Source of the DNA: Struthidea cinerea | Taxonomy: Eukaryota > Chordata > Aves > Passeriformes > Corcoracidae | Assembly (NCBI GenBank): GCA_013397865.1 | Contig: VZTI01004815.1 | Span: forward strand, 446,334 to 510,333 | Length of the DNA: 64,000 nucleotides | Direction of reading: 5' to 3' | Part shown: in pieces, positions 49,501-63,060 of the stretch | Numbering within the stretch: position 1 is the first letter of the stretch | Layout: every line of letters begins with the position of its first letter | The notes under the pieces: model-generated | What the model was told of the DNA's origin: nothing | Seen by the model: the letters and a program-made list of their open reading frames with translations, nothing else | Databases searched by the model: none | Position numbers and translations under genes: made by a program

Positions 49501-52500
49501 CTGAAACCAGTGTGTTTGAGGCAACTGGAAGTGTTCCAGGTATTTCTCCCAGCAGAAAGACTTCTGCCATGGACAAAAAGACTGAGGAAGGAGTTACACA
49601 GTTTGGATGCATGGAATCCCCAGATGTTGGCTCAGAGCACTTCTGGGGTACTAAGAGTGATGACATTAAACCAGGTAGCCCTCTGCTGGCTTTGTCACAA
49701 AAATCAGATTCTTTAGGAACAGGTTACTCATCTCCAGAGGAAACAGCAGTAGAAGAAACTGAGTTGGAAAATGCAGAGAATATAACTGCATCTCCTGAAG
49801 CTTGCAAAAGTGAAACAATAAGGGTGGATTGCCTGAAATGCACTGAGAATTCCTCAGGTCTTCCAGATTTGGTGAATGATATCGCTCTTCTGAGAGCTTT
49901 GACTCAGCATAGCACAGCATTAGAGAGCTTGCAAAAGATGGAGGAAAGTAACAGTATGTTCTGTGAAACAGCTGCTTCTAAGGAGACACTTGAACCCCTG
50001 GAGAAGGATGAAGGTTCGGTCAGCTTGTGTTTTAAAGTGAATTCTGTATGGCCGTTGCTGTTTGACCTCTGTACTCTCTCATTTCTCTTATTTAGAAATA
50101 CTCTTGGAATGATGTGTTATGTAGGTTCCCTAGCGCAATTTTTACTGTTTAAAGCAACATTGTGAGCTCCAAGTCTGTCTCTGCTCTCATTCAGTTAAAT
50201 CCTAACCGTGCAATTCGTTGCATGGGTAAGGTTTGCAAGACCAGTGAATATTCAGATGTTTTCGTGTAAAAAAACCCCAGACTATTGACTGTAACTCACT
50301 GTGCTTTTCCATCTCTTGTAGCTACAAAAGAGTTTACAGAAATGCCTTACTCAGAAAGTTTACAGGCATCTTCCTGTTCATACTTTGATTCTCCTGGCCT
50401 TATGGTAACCAATTTTTGACTACATATATTTATCTGTACAAGATAAATTCATTTTCCACCTGGCTCCTGGAATAAAATTCTTGGTTTATGGAACCATAGA
50501 GGCTGAGCTACAAATTGCTTAGGAGCATTGTTTATGAAACTGGTAATAAACAGAGGATGTCCTCTTGCCAATATTCATGAGGCCTCATGTATAGCAAGAA
50601 ACTTAATGCAAATTTTAGTATTTAGTAATGTTTAATATTCCATTAATATGTCTGGTACTTCTCCTTCCCTACCCCATCTTTTACCACCTATTTTTTTTCA
50701 CTGTCATTTTAAATACATGGCTTTCCTTGGAAATTTAGCATTTGGGTTGAAATACACTGGGACAACTGTTTGTGTTTGATGATTTACATTGATTTTTTAT
50801 CCAGTGCTGCTAACAGCCTTTTTTCTTTTTCAATCCATCTAAAGCTTAAAGAAAGATTTTAGATGAAATCCTTCTTTTTTTCCTGTTCTGTTTGAAAAGC
50901 AAATATAGTTTCTTATCCTGTCATGGATGGTCCTAGCTTCCAAATAAAAAGGCTGTAACTGAAAATGCTTCCTTTGTATAAATACAAGACATTTCTTAGC
51001 CTAAATTTTCACTTTAAATGGTTATTAAATTGTTAGACTAATTAGGTTTTGATACTTTTGTATGCAGCCCAAGTGTGTGGACAATTTATTACAGAAGACA
51101 GAGGCGTATATTGTACCAATAGCAGCAGCCCAAAGAGACCATGGGACATCTGACTGGCAGCCAAAGGTACCATTTCTGTGGAACTGAAGTATAATTAACA
51201 GTGTTGCCTAAATTTTGGTTAAATGGTTTGCTAATTGTAATATATTACAATAAGCCCTAGTAAAATTTTAACCAGTTCTCATAATTTTTAATACAGTTCA
51301 CTGTGGGAAATTTTCCAGGGAGAGTTTTAAACTCAAATTACAAGGAAAAAAACCCAGACATTTTTGTTTCTCTTCTGCAGTTCTCAACAGATTGTTTTTG
51401 TTGCATGTACAAAAAGTACCTATGTAGATAGTTGCAGAGCAGTTTTTACTTCCTGTTAGTGATAAATCCAATGCCTTGTGTAGCCTGTTGCCTTCCAAGG
51501 GCACCAAGTGAAAGGATCAGCAGCTAGTGAGGTCATGTTGAGAGCTCCATGCTCCCAGCTAGGATGGCGGCAGCAGCTGGAGAACATGGACTTTGCAGCT
51601 GAGACATTTTTCTCACCCTTCTTTTCAAGGAATTATGACCTTTATGACTTCAGACAGGTAAAACATTTTTTTGTTTAGTTATCCGTACTAACCTTAGTGC
51701 AAGAACGTATCCTGTCAATTTAGGATAGAAAATAGTTCATTTTTAAACTGCTACAATCATAGCAAAATCAATTATTTTTACTTACCTTTGTCATAGAGCT
51801 TCATAATTTGTGACTTGGTATTTTCTGCTCCTGTGATCAGCTGCACTTTGAAGAAAAGAAGATAAACACTTTAGTTTCTAACAAGCTTTTGCTTATCTTT
51901 TTTTAATAAAGTCTCCAGGTCCCAGGAGCCTTCATAAGGATGATGTTGATGTTATCAGAGAAAGGAATTTTCAAATGAAGCCTGATGTTATTGAAGAGCC
52001 AGGAATAAATGAATCCCGTAAGTGAAAGTAAAAGGAGAAGTGATTGGCCTCGAAATTTCTGCATGACTTCAGTGCCTCACATGTTTTTCCTAGCACTGGC
52101 ATTGGATGTGTATCCTGAAGTGCCACCGTGGACAATGTCAGCCTCCCCGTCGCACTCTGACCTGAGACAAGCACAGTGGACTGCCTGGGAACCTGGCAAG
52201 GTGTGGATTGACTGTCTCTTGCAGATATTTTTGGTTTTATTTCCTGTGTGCTCGTGGCAATTTCTTATTTTTGAAGCTGTTTTAACTCTGAGACATTTCA
52301 ATTGTTTAGAATGACAAGAGAGAGAATAGTGGTAAAAGAGCTGTAATCAGGGTTTTTTTCCAGTCATTCACCTGACATGTTAATTCTTCACCTGTAGATT
52401 TCATCAGAACTGACTTCCCCACTTGATCCAGACTCTACAATTTCTCCAGCTTCAGGACATGAGGAGACTATTGGAGACATGCGGGAGCCCCTGACACATG

Positions 52501-55500
52501 GGTTCTTACCAAGTGAACCAGAACTCCCAGATTTTTTTTTCAGTAAGAATTTACAGTTTATACTGGCACTTCACAGCGTTTTAGCTGGAAAATCTCTGAG
52601 CATTCTTGAAGCACAACGAATTGGGCTATCATAGACAGTTACTCTGCCAATTATATTCTCCTAAAAGAGACTTCCCAGTAGAGGGATTTAGTTTTATAAA
52701 GAAAAATCAGCTTCTCGTTTGGGGGCAAAAAGGCTGTAAGCTAAGCTTCTAAATCATATTTAGGTTTTTATTTACCTTCTTTTAGTTGTCTTCCATATTC
52801 AGCTGTCCTTTGACCACTTCATTTGACACCTATCAATGACTGTAACTATTGATAGTTAATTTAGTCAAAAGGATGCTTTCTGGTATTAAGAGCTTATTCA
52901 TCTGCATTATTTAATATTAATTCATGGTTTTGTGGGTTATCTTTTGGAAAAAGCAGCAAATGTTAAACTGGGTGTTTTCTAGTTGGCAGCTGTCAGTGAC
53001 ATCAGATTAACGATGTCCAAAACACAGGCGTGTTAAATAATGGTCTTTCATACAAGCAGAGTGGCTACATAATGTGTTCTGAATATGGGGATTTAAAATA
53101 ATTAAAATTGATTAAAAGAATCACACAAAATCCATCATGGTGTATGGAGTTTTAGTGTAATACTGCACAGGCACGATCCAGAGGGCTTCCCAGTTAGAAG
53201 ACAGGATGTAAAAGGAAGAACTTCCAATTCCTTCCTTATCTTTTTGTACGTCTGAAGTGCCATCCCTAGGTGCTACAAGTAAGCTGTAATTTGCCCCACA
53301 GCCCGGGAGAAATCCAGCTCTCCAGAGGACTGCAGCCTCCCGAGATTCGAGCCCATGGTGAAAACACGAACTCCTTTTGTCACTCTTCCTGTCACCGAGG
53401 AGATTCCTGACGTGTTTTACCCCGCTGAGAGCGAGGAGGTCCAGCAATCTTTGGGCTCTTCAGGAGGCAATTTGTGCAGCAAGTCAGTGGCATTTCCTTG
53501 GAGCACTCCTGGCCCCGAGGACAGGAATTATGAAACCTCTGTGTTTGGGGAGTACACGAAAGACAGGCAAAGGGGATCTGTACCACCGGTGCTCCCTAAC
53601 GTGACTGCCCAACACAGACAAAGCAAGTGGCTGAAGTATCAAAACAGTGCTCAGTGTGATTTGATCCCTGAAAACAGCGCTGATGGGGAAGAGAATGATG
53701 ACATCTGTGCCCAGAGTGTCCTCAGAATGCCGCCGGGTGACACAGGAGAGGGCAGAGCCATGAATCCAAGCGCTCCCAGCTCTGCACTGCTGCTGCCAGC
53801 CAGGAGCTCGCCTGGGGAACGCTGTGCAAACAGCAGCCACCCAGCTCTGGTTTCAGAGGGGAAGGTACTTTCCCTGCACTTAAGGCAGACACCTTTGGCT
53901 GCAGCCACACAAAAGGTGTTGAGTCACCTGCGCTGCCACAACGGAACAGGAGATGGCCAGGTGTGTAACTGTTCCAGCAAACACAGCTATCACTGCCACA
54001 AACACATTTCTCTGGCCAAAGTGACTGCATTTATCTGATTTCCTGCAAGATGTTATCAGTATGATTGGATGAAATGTTTCTACCCCATGCAGTGACAGAA
54101 AAACATGAGTTTTTTTAAGTGCCGTGACTAATCCTTTGTGAGGGTAATTCCTTGGCACGCACAGTGCCAGATTTAGATTTTTAATCTGAATGTTGATGGC
54201 AGGAAGATGAAAGAAAAGCTGTTGGGCTGTTTTGTCATCTGTAATTGGTAAGAAATTTTGTGCATGAAGGGTTTTTCTTAATTTTGGTATGAGCATCATT
54301 TTAATGAACACCTATTTTTGCTTCAAGGCATAGTCCCTGACTTCAAAATATTATCAATTCCTTCAGTTTTAGTTGTGTAAAAGTCAAGTTATGGCTTTGA
54401 ATAAGCACCTAAAAATTTAGCACAGCTGTTTGTGACCAGTAGACAAATGGAGTAAACTGGGGGGAAACGCCAAACCAACCACAAGTCAGGTTTCTAAAGT
54501 TGTCATATGGTTTTGAGAGTTGAAGAAAATGTTGGCTTTTTCCTTTATTTTAATGTTTTTTGGTTCTTTAATACTGTCTGCCCAGTACCGTATTTGTGTG
54601 AATTAGAGGTGAGAAAATAACTAATGTATTTCATATATACACTGGTATACACATTGTGTGTGGTTTTATACAAATGTATATGTGTATATATATATGTAAA
54701 ATCCATATATACTGGACTTAAAAACCTTATGAAGACAGTTATGATTAATTTATTTCTGTGCAAAAATGTGTTAAAAATGGGGTTTATGTGCTCCTCCCCA
54801 TGCCTAGTGGTGAAAAACATTATTTTGAACTACACAGTTTTCTCTGAAGCCTTTGGAAGTATTATCTGTGTTATTATAAATGCAGGCTGATTGGCAAGGG
54901 GCAAATTTTAACCTCCTGGTGCATCCTAAATGGCAGCCCAAGCTCTAGGGAAATGTATTTTTACAAATCTGCAAAATTTTTCCCATTCAAGGTCTTGCAG
55001 TTTTTAATGTTTTATTTTCCTGGGTTGTTTTAGGACATAACAATTTCTGAGTTGTCTTTTCCTCCTGTGGATAAAGTGAAACATGCTAATCTTCCTAAAA
55101 GAAAGATTTCCATCCCAGCTGTGTTTCAGTCTCACACTCACTACAAACAGGTTTTTAAAGCTGCTCTGACAGGTAAGTCTCACACTATGCTCTGTGAAAT
55201 GCTGTCATTTTTAAACATTGCCTATTAGAACAACAGGGTACATTTGATTTTTTTATATATATACACTGAAATATATTCAGTCTATACCCAAAGATTCCAT
55301 GTACTCCCCAACATTGCAAAGACAAAGCTGAAGGACAGTACACTTCTGTTCAACTATGTAACCTCCTGCTGTTTTCCTGTCCTAAGATTCCTAAGCTTTT
55401 TTTTTCCCCCTGCAATAAGCGGATTTTGCAGGTCATATGGTTTCTTTTAGGATTCAGATTAAATATTTTGATTTGGGATGGAAATCTTCCAATGAAAATA

Positions 55501-58500
55501 CATTTGTTTGAGTGTTGTGTACCTGTGCAAGCATTTTAAGGCGGTGCTAATGATTCTGTTGTTCTCCTTTCCTTACCAAGAGCAATTGAACATAATGCTG
55601 TTTGAGTTGGCACAGAGACTGCACAGTGCCCTCTCCAAAGTGGATATATCATTTTACACTACAGTGAAGGACGGGCAAAGCCAGAGCCAAGGAAGCTGCG
55701 CTCCACTCTGCAACCACATGCACCCTGCTAAGCTGGTGATGGTTAAAAAAGAAGGTCAAAACAAGGTGCTGTTTATTCCTTGTGTTTTTACACTTTTGGG
55801 GTGAAAGTGTTGGTCCATTGCTTTCTCTTTTCCTCTTGCTTGTTTTAGTGCTCATGGACTTTTTTTTCCCTCCCTTCCCTTGCAGGGCCGTTTGTTCTAT
55901 GCCTGTGATGCCCCAAAAGCTGAGCGGTGTTCCTTTTTCAAGTGGATTGAAGATGTGAACCCCACACAGACAAAATCCAGACCGAGTGCAGTGCTCCATG
56001 ATACGAAAAGTATTGGGACATACCTCAGGAGTCAAAAAATTGCTATCTATGAGGAATGCCAGCTTTTGGTGAGGTATCCTGAAATGCTGTGCACGTCTCT
56101 CAAGTGCTGTGTGAATTCAGGGACTATAAATATTCCAGTATCTTGGGATTTCAGCAGGATTTAGCACGTTTTCATTAAATTTGAAGAGTAAAGATTTATT
56201 TCTGTAACGAAATTCAAGAGCCAAATCAGTGAAGGAAAAATATTTACAGCAATGGTATTTCTTTTTAGCAAGAATCAAAACTGCTGACCAGCAACTTGAT
56301 CTATTGCTTAATGTTACAACTGTTACATTTGAATTATTGTTCATTTAATCTTCAATAAGAGAATTTGATTTATTCTCTACAAGATTCTAATTTTAATGCC
56401 AGAAGTAATCTCAAAGGCTATTCTGTGCTGTTAAAACTGTAGAGGAAACAATTTAATTGCGTCTGAATACGAGGGAATTTTGCAGTCAAAATAAATGTAT
56501 TTAAAACTTGTTAATGTAAGATGATGTACAACCACTTGGTCCAATCTGTGGAGGTTTCTTATTTTTGGTGCTGAATCCAAAATGTGTCGATTGTTTACAT
56601 ACCTTTTTTTTTTTTAAATTACAATTTCCCAGGAAAGCCTTTGAAATTCCAACACAGCGGTACAGTAAGTTCAAGAAATTTATGAATACACCTGCCAGCT
56701 TTGATGGTGACTCCAAAGCCAAATTATACCTGAAACTAAGCAGAAAGGAGCATTCTTCTCTCTACAGCAAAGGTAAGCGCATCTTAAACATCAGATTTAA
56801 AAGGTGGCAGTAGGAGAAGCTTATGAGGACTCTGTGGATTTTTTGGCAGATGACATCTGGGTTGTTTCAAAGACTCTGAACTTTGATCCCATCGATACTT
56901 TCATTGCAAGCAGTGCTTTCTTTGGACCATCCTCCAACAATGAAATAGAATTGCTACCACTGAAAGGCTACAGTCCCTCCAACTGGAGATCAAACAGTGA
57001 GTTCCACAGCAAATCATTCAGACTTGTGGGAAGCAACTATGGAAAAATCCAGCCAGCCATGAAGGATGAGTTTAGAATTTCTCAAATCTTGCTCATGATT
57101 TAATTCACAGTATTTTTTTTCCTTGTATGTTTGAATATATAATTTGAATACAGTAATTAACACAATTAAACCTGCAAAGTAGCTGGTGAATTCCAAATGG
57201 GCGGGGAAGAAATGAGAATAATATAAAGAAAGTAGTAAATGATATAATATAATATACAGTGCCAATTGACTGTCAGAGTGTAAGTAACACGAATATGCTT
57301 TTACTGTCCTTGAAAAACAAAATACAGAAACCTCAAACAACTCACTGGAAAATTTATATTCATATAAAAAGCCATGTATTAAATCTGTCATTCTGCAAAA
57401 GTTTCTTGGTTTTGCTGTTGAATAGAGCTAAAGCTTCGGGGTTGTTTTGTTTTGTTAATGAAGGAGATAAAATCACTTAATTACTCTTTTGGCATTTTAT
57501 AATTCATTTATTTAGCTGATTTGAAATTTCGGCTCATTTAATTTCTTTCTCGTTTTATTTTTCTGTGGCATTTCCAGTGTGTGTTCACGCCTTGCTGGTT
57601 TGTAATGCCAGTGGTGAGCTGGCATCCTTAAGAAACATGGAGGAGCACTTCAATCCATCCACGTTACCACTAATCCCGTATCTCCTGAAAATGTGAGTTA
57701 CTGTTCTGTGATACTGTGAGCAGGTCATAAAACAACAGCAGTTCAGTGTAGGAATATCAGAACCAGGAGATACAAATTATATCATATCACAACTTTTGGC
57801 TATTTTTTGGTTTCTTAGGAATTTTAATTCTGAAAATGCTACGAAAAGAGTGAACAAAAGGAAATTTACTCCACCTGCCACGAGCCTGAAACGCTCCATG
57901 ATGTCTGGCCCTGTGAGCTCTGAAGTGGCAATGGGAGTGGCTGAAGAGATGATCCAAAGGTTCTCCCTGAACCCAGACCAAGCAACTTCATTGATTCACA
58001 TAGCCCAGATGATGACCTCCTGTGAAAACTCCAGACCAGGGGAAGAACATCAGAGCTCGCCCATCACAATCATACGTGGTACACAGCCAAGAATTGTGAC
58101 ATTTGCTGCTATTGTGTCTTTGCAAAAATGCTGATTAATGTGACATGCCATTAATATGAAATGCCAGAATCAGCCCCTCTGATAATGACCTTGACATTAA
58201 TACATATCCATTCTGTCAGCACAGAGCTTTTGCTCCTTAAATTTTCATTCTGCCTTCTGCAGGATTTCACAGAAGCATAAGAGGTTTTTCCTAGAAATAT
58301 CTATACACAAAATCAGAGTTACTTAGTGTCTTCTGCTTCTTTCTTTTCATATTAAAAACACTTTTTATCGTGTATTTATCATGTTTTTGGTTGCCTCTGG
58401 ATACTGGGAGCTGCTGAAGCAAGCCCAGGCAATGTTTTCACAGGAATCACAGCATAACTGAAGTCAAAGCAATTGATTCAAACTTTCTAGGAAATTTTCA

Positions 58501-61500
58501 CTCATAACTTGGGCTTTTTCTTTCAAAATACCAGGTGTTTTTGGAGCTGGCAAGAGCTACCTGCTGTCTGTGGTGATCTTGTTCCTCGTGCAGCTTTTTG
58601 AAAACAGTGAAGCTACGGAGGGTCCAAGGGCAACTCCATGGAAACTTCTCATTGCTTCTTCCACCAACGTTGCCGTGGACAGGATACTGCTGGGGTGGGT
58701 TACTGAGGCTTTTACAGACTCTTCTTCCAAAAACTGTAATAATGCACTTACATGGTGGTGATAATGGTGTTGGTATTTCCTGTAAAACACATCAAAAAGA
58801 TTGATTTCTTTCCCTAAAAAGTGCCACACACAGGCTTTAATTTTACCTCAGCTCTTTTGCACAGTTAAAAGAGTGAAAGCGACATAAAACATTTACAGAA
58901 GGCTAGTGTTAGGCTTTAGTCTCATCAAATTTACTATTAAAATGCATCAGGACAAAGTAATACTGCTCAGGAATCTTTGGGAGGTAGCAGTAGGGGAAGG
59001 TGCGGCAGAGAGAATCAGATTTGTGAAAATTCAGCATGAAGTTAACATGACATAAAAAACTCATGGTTTGGAAGGAAAAAGGAAGGGAAGATACATATGG
59101 AAGACTATGAGAGGGGAATCATGAAGGCATTAAGCATTTTTGAGGCAAATCATGATGAGGTAATTTATTTTGGTTTTCTTGAATTACTGAGGTACTTCAT
59201 CCCGTTAATCAACGAAGTTTGTGTTCCTCAGTGTTCTGATGTGTCTTTTGAAACCACTTTTAAAGTGTTCAGTATTTCTTTTTTCCATTTCTGTAATTTT
59301 TTTTATCATCTCTTTCTTTAAAGTCTGCTCGATCTTGGATTTGAGGATTTTATAAGAGTGGGAAGTATAAGGAAAATCACGAAAGCAATTCTTCCCCATA
59401 GGTAAGAAAACCTGTTTGAGGGATCTGAAGCAATTTGGGGTATGTTAGCACATTGTTGTAAAGTGATGTTATGTATAAAGTATGATTATTTTTCCAAGTG
59501 CTGCTATTTTCAGTTACTGTAAGGTATGTTACAAAATCCTCTTTGAAGTTTACATGCAGGCTCAGGAAATGAAAATGAGCAGTTGAAAGAGCTGCTTGCT
59601 CTCATGAAAGAAGATTTGACTCCAGCTGAAAAACTATGTGTCAGGAAGAGCATTGAGCAGCATAAACTGGGGACCAATAAAACTATTCTGCAACAGGTAC
59701 AGTCAAAGAGATGGGATGGGAAAGCAGGGATTTGCTGTGTCTTATCCACAGGGCCCAGCAAATGGAAACGGGGAATCCGCTCTCCTGGTTTTGAAAAATA
59801 AAGTGGATGTTAGGTTTTATTCCACAGGTATAGCTTAGTGTCTTATTTCTAAAAGTAAATTTAGGTGTATTCTCCTGCTATAGTTATGTGCTGCACAGAG
59901 ATTAACTTTGAAATGATCTTAACTTTTTGCCTACCCATTTTCTCCTCGCTCATGGAAGGTGAAAGTGATTGGAGTGACGTGTGCTGCCTGCCCCTTCCCT
60001 TGTCTGAACGCGCTGAGGTTTCCTGTGGTGATGCTGGATGAGTGCAGTCAGATGACTGAACCGGCTTCTCTCCTTCCCATCGCCAGGTACAGCCTTCCTG
60101 TGGGGCTTCAGCAGGGACACAAGCTCCAAATAGTGCCAAACTCCACACCTTTTCGAGCACATGAACCCTGAGGTCTCGCCTTAGAGAGCAAGAAGAGTGA
60201 TTTCACGTTGAGGCCTGCCCTTAGGTGTTACTAAACTGGGGTGGAGAAGGGAGGCTGATGGGAAGCAACGTGATACAGAAACACAGCACGCGCTTTGGTG
60301 CTGACCAGTTTAACATCCTTTTTAGAACACTTTTTTTCCCTGTTTTTTCACATTCTTATTTAGGTTTCAGTGTGAAAAGCTTGTCCTTGTTGGAGACCCC
60401 AAGCAACTGCCACCAACTATTCAAGGGTCTGAGAGTGTTCATGAGCAGGGATTGGAGCAGACTCTGTTTGACCGGCTCTGCTTAATGGTAGGTGCTGCTA
60501 AACACACCTTTGGAAAAGGTGGAGAGTGGAATTGTAGGTCCACTGAAGTCACTAGGGGAACTCTGGTTCAGCTGTCAGAGGATCAGTGTTTCAGCATTGC
60601 AAAATATCGTAAAATCACAGAACGGTTTGGGTTGGAAGGGACCTCAAAGGTCACCTAATCCAACCCCCTGCCATAGACAGGGACACCTTCCACTAGACCA
60701 GGTTGCTCCAAGCTCCATCCATGCGAACACTTCCCAGTCCTAATTTCTCTATCCTCATTCTTTAGGGACATATCCCAATACTTCTTCGGACACAGTACCG
60801 CTGTCACCCTGCCCTCAGTGCCATCGCCAACGAGCTGTTCTATGAAGGGAACCTCAGAGATGGGATTTCTGAGGAGGACAGGACTCCTTTATTGGAATGG
60901 CTTCCAACACTCTGCTTCTATAGCGTTCATGGCATGGAGCAAGTAAGTTCCTCAACACTTCTTTTATACTTCTTACATAAGAAGTCAATATTGTAGTTTT
61001 TCCTCCATTCCATTTCATTTTACATTGTTGGTGAGAACTAATTTGGGAATCTTTTTCCCTCTTTCCAGATTGAAAGAGACAATAGCTTTTATAACATGGC
61101 AGAAGCTCATTTTACAGTCAAGCTCATCCAGTCTCTGATTGCAAGTGGAATAGAAGGAGCTGCTATCGGTGTGATTACCCTTTATAAATCACAGATGTAT
61201 AAGGTTTGTATAATACATCGATAATAAAAATCAACAAAGCAGTTTTCTTACATGTACTCGTACACTGAGTAGCCAAACTCATCCCCTTCCCTGTCTCTTT
61301 GCCCACAGATTCAGAATTTGCTCACTGGGGTTCACTCTGAGGCTTTTGAAGTCAAGCCTGTCCAGGTGTCCACAGTGGACGCGTTCCAAGGCGCCGAGAG
61401 GGAAATCATCGTCCTGTCGTGTGTCAGGACGAGGCAGTTTGGGTTCATCGACTCGGAGAAGAGGATGAACGTGGCACTGACGAGGGCAAAGAGGCACCTG

Positions 61501-62146
61501 CTGATTGTGGGAAGTCTGGCCTGTCTGAGCAGGAACAAGCTGTGGGGAAGAGTAATTCATCACTGCAAAGGTAGTAAGTTTCTTTCCTGGGGTTTTTGAA
61601 ATTGCACGCCTCGTTTTCTTTAATTAGATTATGTATAATACATCTTTAAGTTTTATATACAGTATGTAATAATACATAAAATATATGGTATGGACACTAG
61701 AGCAACCACTATATTCATTACATATAAACTCTAATTTTTCTTACTACATAGAATATCTAATATATCGCAGGAAAAGGCAAGAACGTGCAAGTTGCATGTT
61801 TGCAGTTTTACCTGCAAACTCTTTTTATCCCGTAATGGGACTTTACCTGCTTGGCTGACATCAGAGAAAGCATCTTGTTAGTGACTGAATTCCAAAGAAC
61901 CATTTTCCAAGCAGAAATATCTCAGCCAGTCGGTCCTCTTGGGGAAATAGATGTTGGCATTGCCAGGGGCTGATTCCATGATGGATGCTGTAAAGAGGGA
62001 CGTAATTATCCTGTTTATTGCTGCTTTTAGGACGGGAAAACGGATTACAACATGCAAGCCAGTGCGAGCAGCAGCTAAACGACATTCTCAAGTCTTACTT
62101 GGAGAATTGGGAGGAAGAAGAACGGAGTAAGAAAAAGGAAAAATAA
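46530..62146 (+). CDS. ZGRF1: ZGRF1, GRF zinc finger and UPF1-like SF1 helicase, 28 coding exons
   Basis: ZGRF1 is a nuclear DNA helicase linked to homologous recombination and crosslink repair. Exons: 46530-46550, 46671-46751, 46872-46928, 47417-47602, 47976-50013, 50322-50404, 51068-51166, 51484-51657, 51912-52017, 52094-52200, 52398-52542, 53302-53864, 55034-55172, 55581-55765, 55886-56073, 56633-56772, 56850-56996, 57578-57692, 57819-58078, 58535-58694, 59324-59401, 59549-59696, 59959-60086, 60364-60487, 60766-60942, 61069-61203, 61309-61570, 62031-62146. They join in frame to 2053 codons (human about 2104). Domains: DUF2439 ~6-110; disordered acidic/serine-rich region; GRF finger ~1310-1348 (C1310, H1312, C1335, C1343); Walker A GAGKS 1615-1619; DECSQ 1767-1771; GDPKQL 1793-1798; QYRCHP 1834-1839; VDAFQGAE 1951-1958; NVALTRAKRH 1982-1991. 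All catalytic motifs are intact. The donor of the 2-kb exon is weak; 49947 is an in-phase alternative. Confidence 0.96.
47193..47213 (+). repeat. (AT)10 microsatellite in a ZGRF1 intron
   Basis: Ten AT units about 85 bp before the 58-bp gap; likely polymorphic. Confidence 0.95.
47298..47355. other. Assembly gap (58 N) in a ZGRF1 intron
   Basis: The gap is followed by TATATATTATTG, so the missing sequence is probably AT-rich. It ends 61 bp before the exon at 47417 and does not touch coding sequence. Confidence 0.98.
54631..54712 (+). repeat. TA/TG-rich simple sequence in a ZGRF1 intron
   Basis: Interrupted TATA, TGTG and TATATG steps within the intron 53865-55033. It gives a chance open frame of about 90 codons on either strand without coding character. 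Confidence 0.7.
60604..60722 (-). repeat. CR1 LINE 3' fragment in a ZGRF1 intron
   Basis: Reading the minus strand gives the standard avian CR1 3' end: a segment on AACCTGGTCTAGTGGAAGGT, then GTCCCTG, GGGGGTTGGATTAGGTGACC and CCCTTCCAACCCAAACCGTT. It is 5'-truncated, opposite in orientation to ZGRF1, and lies in the intron 60488-60765 without disturbing splice sites. Confidence 0.92.
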
Positions 62147-62314
62147 AATATTTGTTGATTTTATGAACAAAATATGAATTGCTTGTCTGTAAAAATTACC
62201 AGAGCTGTTGCTAATCTAGTATTTATTTAAGGTGGGATATTTTTGTTTGGATCTCAGTGCACTGATACTTCTGTTTGAAGAACACTGATACTTGTGTTTC
62301 TGTGACTAAAAATG

Positions 62315-62320
62315 AATAAA
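62315..62320 (+). terminator. ZGRF1: ZGRF1 polyadenylation signal
   Basis: AATAAA lies about 170 bp after the stop codon and is followed by T/G-rich sequence (TTTATTTGGTTG), the usual downstream element. Another AATAAA at 62142-62147 overlaps the stop codon itself. Confidence 0.7.
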
Positions 62321-62559
62321 GTGACTTTATTTGGTTGATAATCACAAATCTGGTGACTTTAGCTGCTTGAGAAGTGAGATTCTTTTATGCTTACAATGTA
62401 GCTAATTTTTTTAGTGATATTTCATTGTTCTTCAGATTAAAGACCATGGTATTTTAGAACAATTCTGTCACCTTCCATATTTACAGGTAGGTCACATCCA
62501 GGAAGGAGCTGGGCTAAAACAATTAAAAGGCCCCTTCCCCAGCTCTTGGAAAAACCTTA

Positions 62560-62810
62560 AGCACCTTCCAGTGCCTAGAGGGGCTTCAAGAGAGCTGGAG
62601 AGTGACTTGTCACAAGGGCACGAAGTGACAGGACAAGGGGGAATGTCTTCAAATGCCAGAGGACAGGTTTAGCTCAATACTAGGGATAAATTCTTCGCTG
62701 TGAGGGTAGTAGTGAGGCACTGGCACAGGTTGCCCAGAGGAGCTATGGCTGCCCCGTGCCTGTAGGTGTTCAAGGCCAGGCTGGACGGTGCTTGTGAGCA
62801 GTGCTGCAGT
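62560..62810 (+). repeat. CR1 LINE 3'-region fragment
   Basis: Phrases typical of avian CR1 occur in order: GTGACAGGACAAGGGGGAAT, CTGTGAGGGTAGT, GTGAGGCACTGGCACAGGTT, GCCCAGAGGAGCTATGG and TGTTCAAGGCCAGGCTGGA. The terminal octamer-type tail is missing, so the copy is truncated at both ends. It lies just downstream of ZGRF1, same orientation. Confidence 0.93.
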
Positions 62811-62839
62811 GGTGTCCCTTCTGACAGGTGCCAGAGACA

Positions 62840-63060
62840 CCGGGAATTCCCCGTTTGCCTCCCAATTTTCCCGATCCCGGGTGCCTCAGCACCCCGCGGA
62901 TCCCGCCGCCGCCAGATGGCGCCGCGCGCGCGGCGGAGGGAGCCGCCCTGGCGGTGATGCGCCCCTCCCGCCAGCCCGCCACTAGGGCCGCATCACCGCT
63001 CCGCCCTGAGGGGCAGCGCCGGCTTCTTCCGCCGGGGGAGGGCTGAATAGCGCCTTTAAA
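62840..63060. promoter_or_regulatory. CpG-rich patch with near-consensus CTCF motif
   Basis: A short GC- and CpG-rich stretch follows the CR1 fragment. CCGCCAGATGGCGCC at 62909-62923 fits the CTCF core consensus CCASYAGRKGGCRSY at 14 of 15 positions (G instead of A at position 3). It could be an insulator at the 3' border of ZGRF1 or a promoter of an unseen transcript; I see no supported exon. Confidence 0.45.

Noticed and set aside
53865..54038. Extension of the ZGRF1 frame past 53864 to a stop at 54038
   Set aside because: A good donor AAG|GTACTT follows 53864 in the correct phase for the exon at 55034, whose product continues the known protein.
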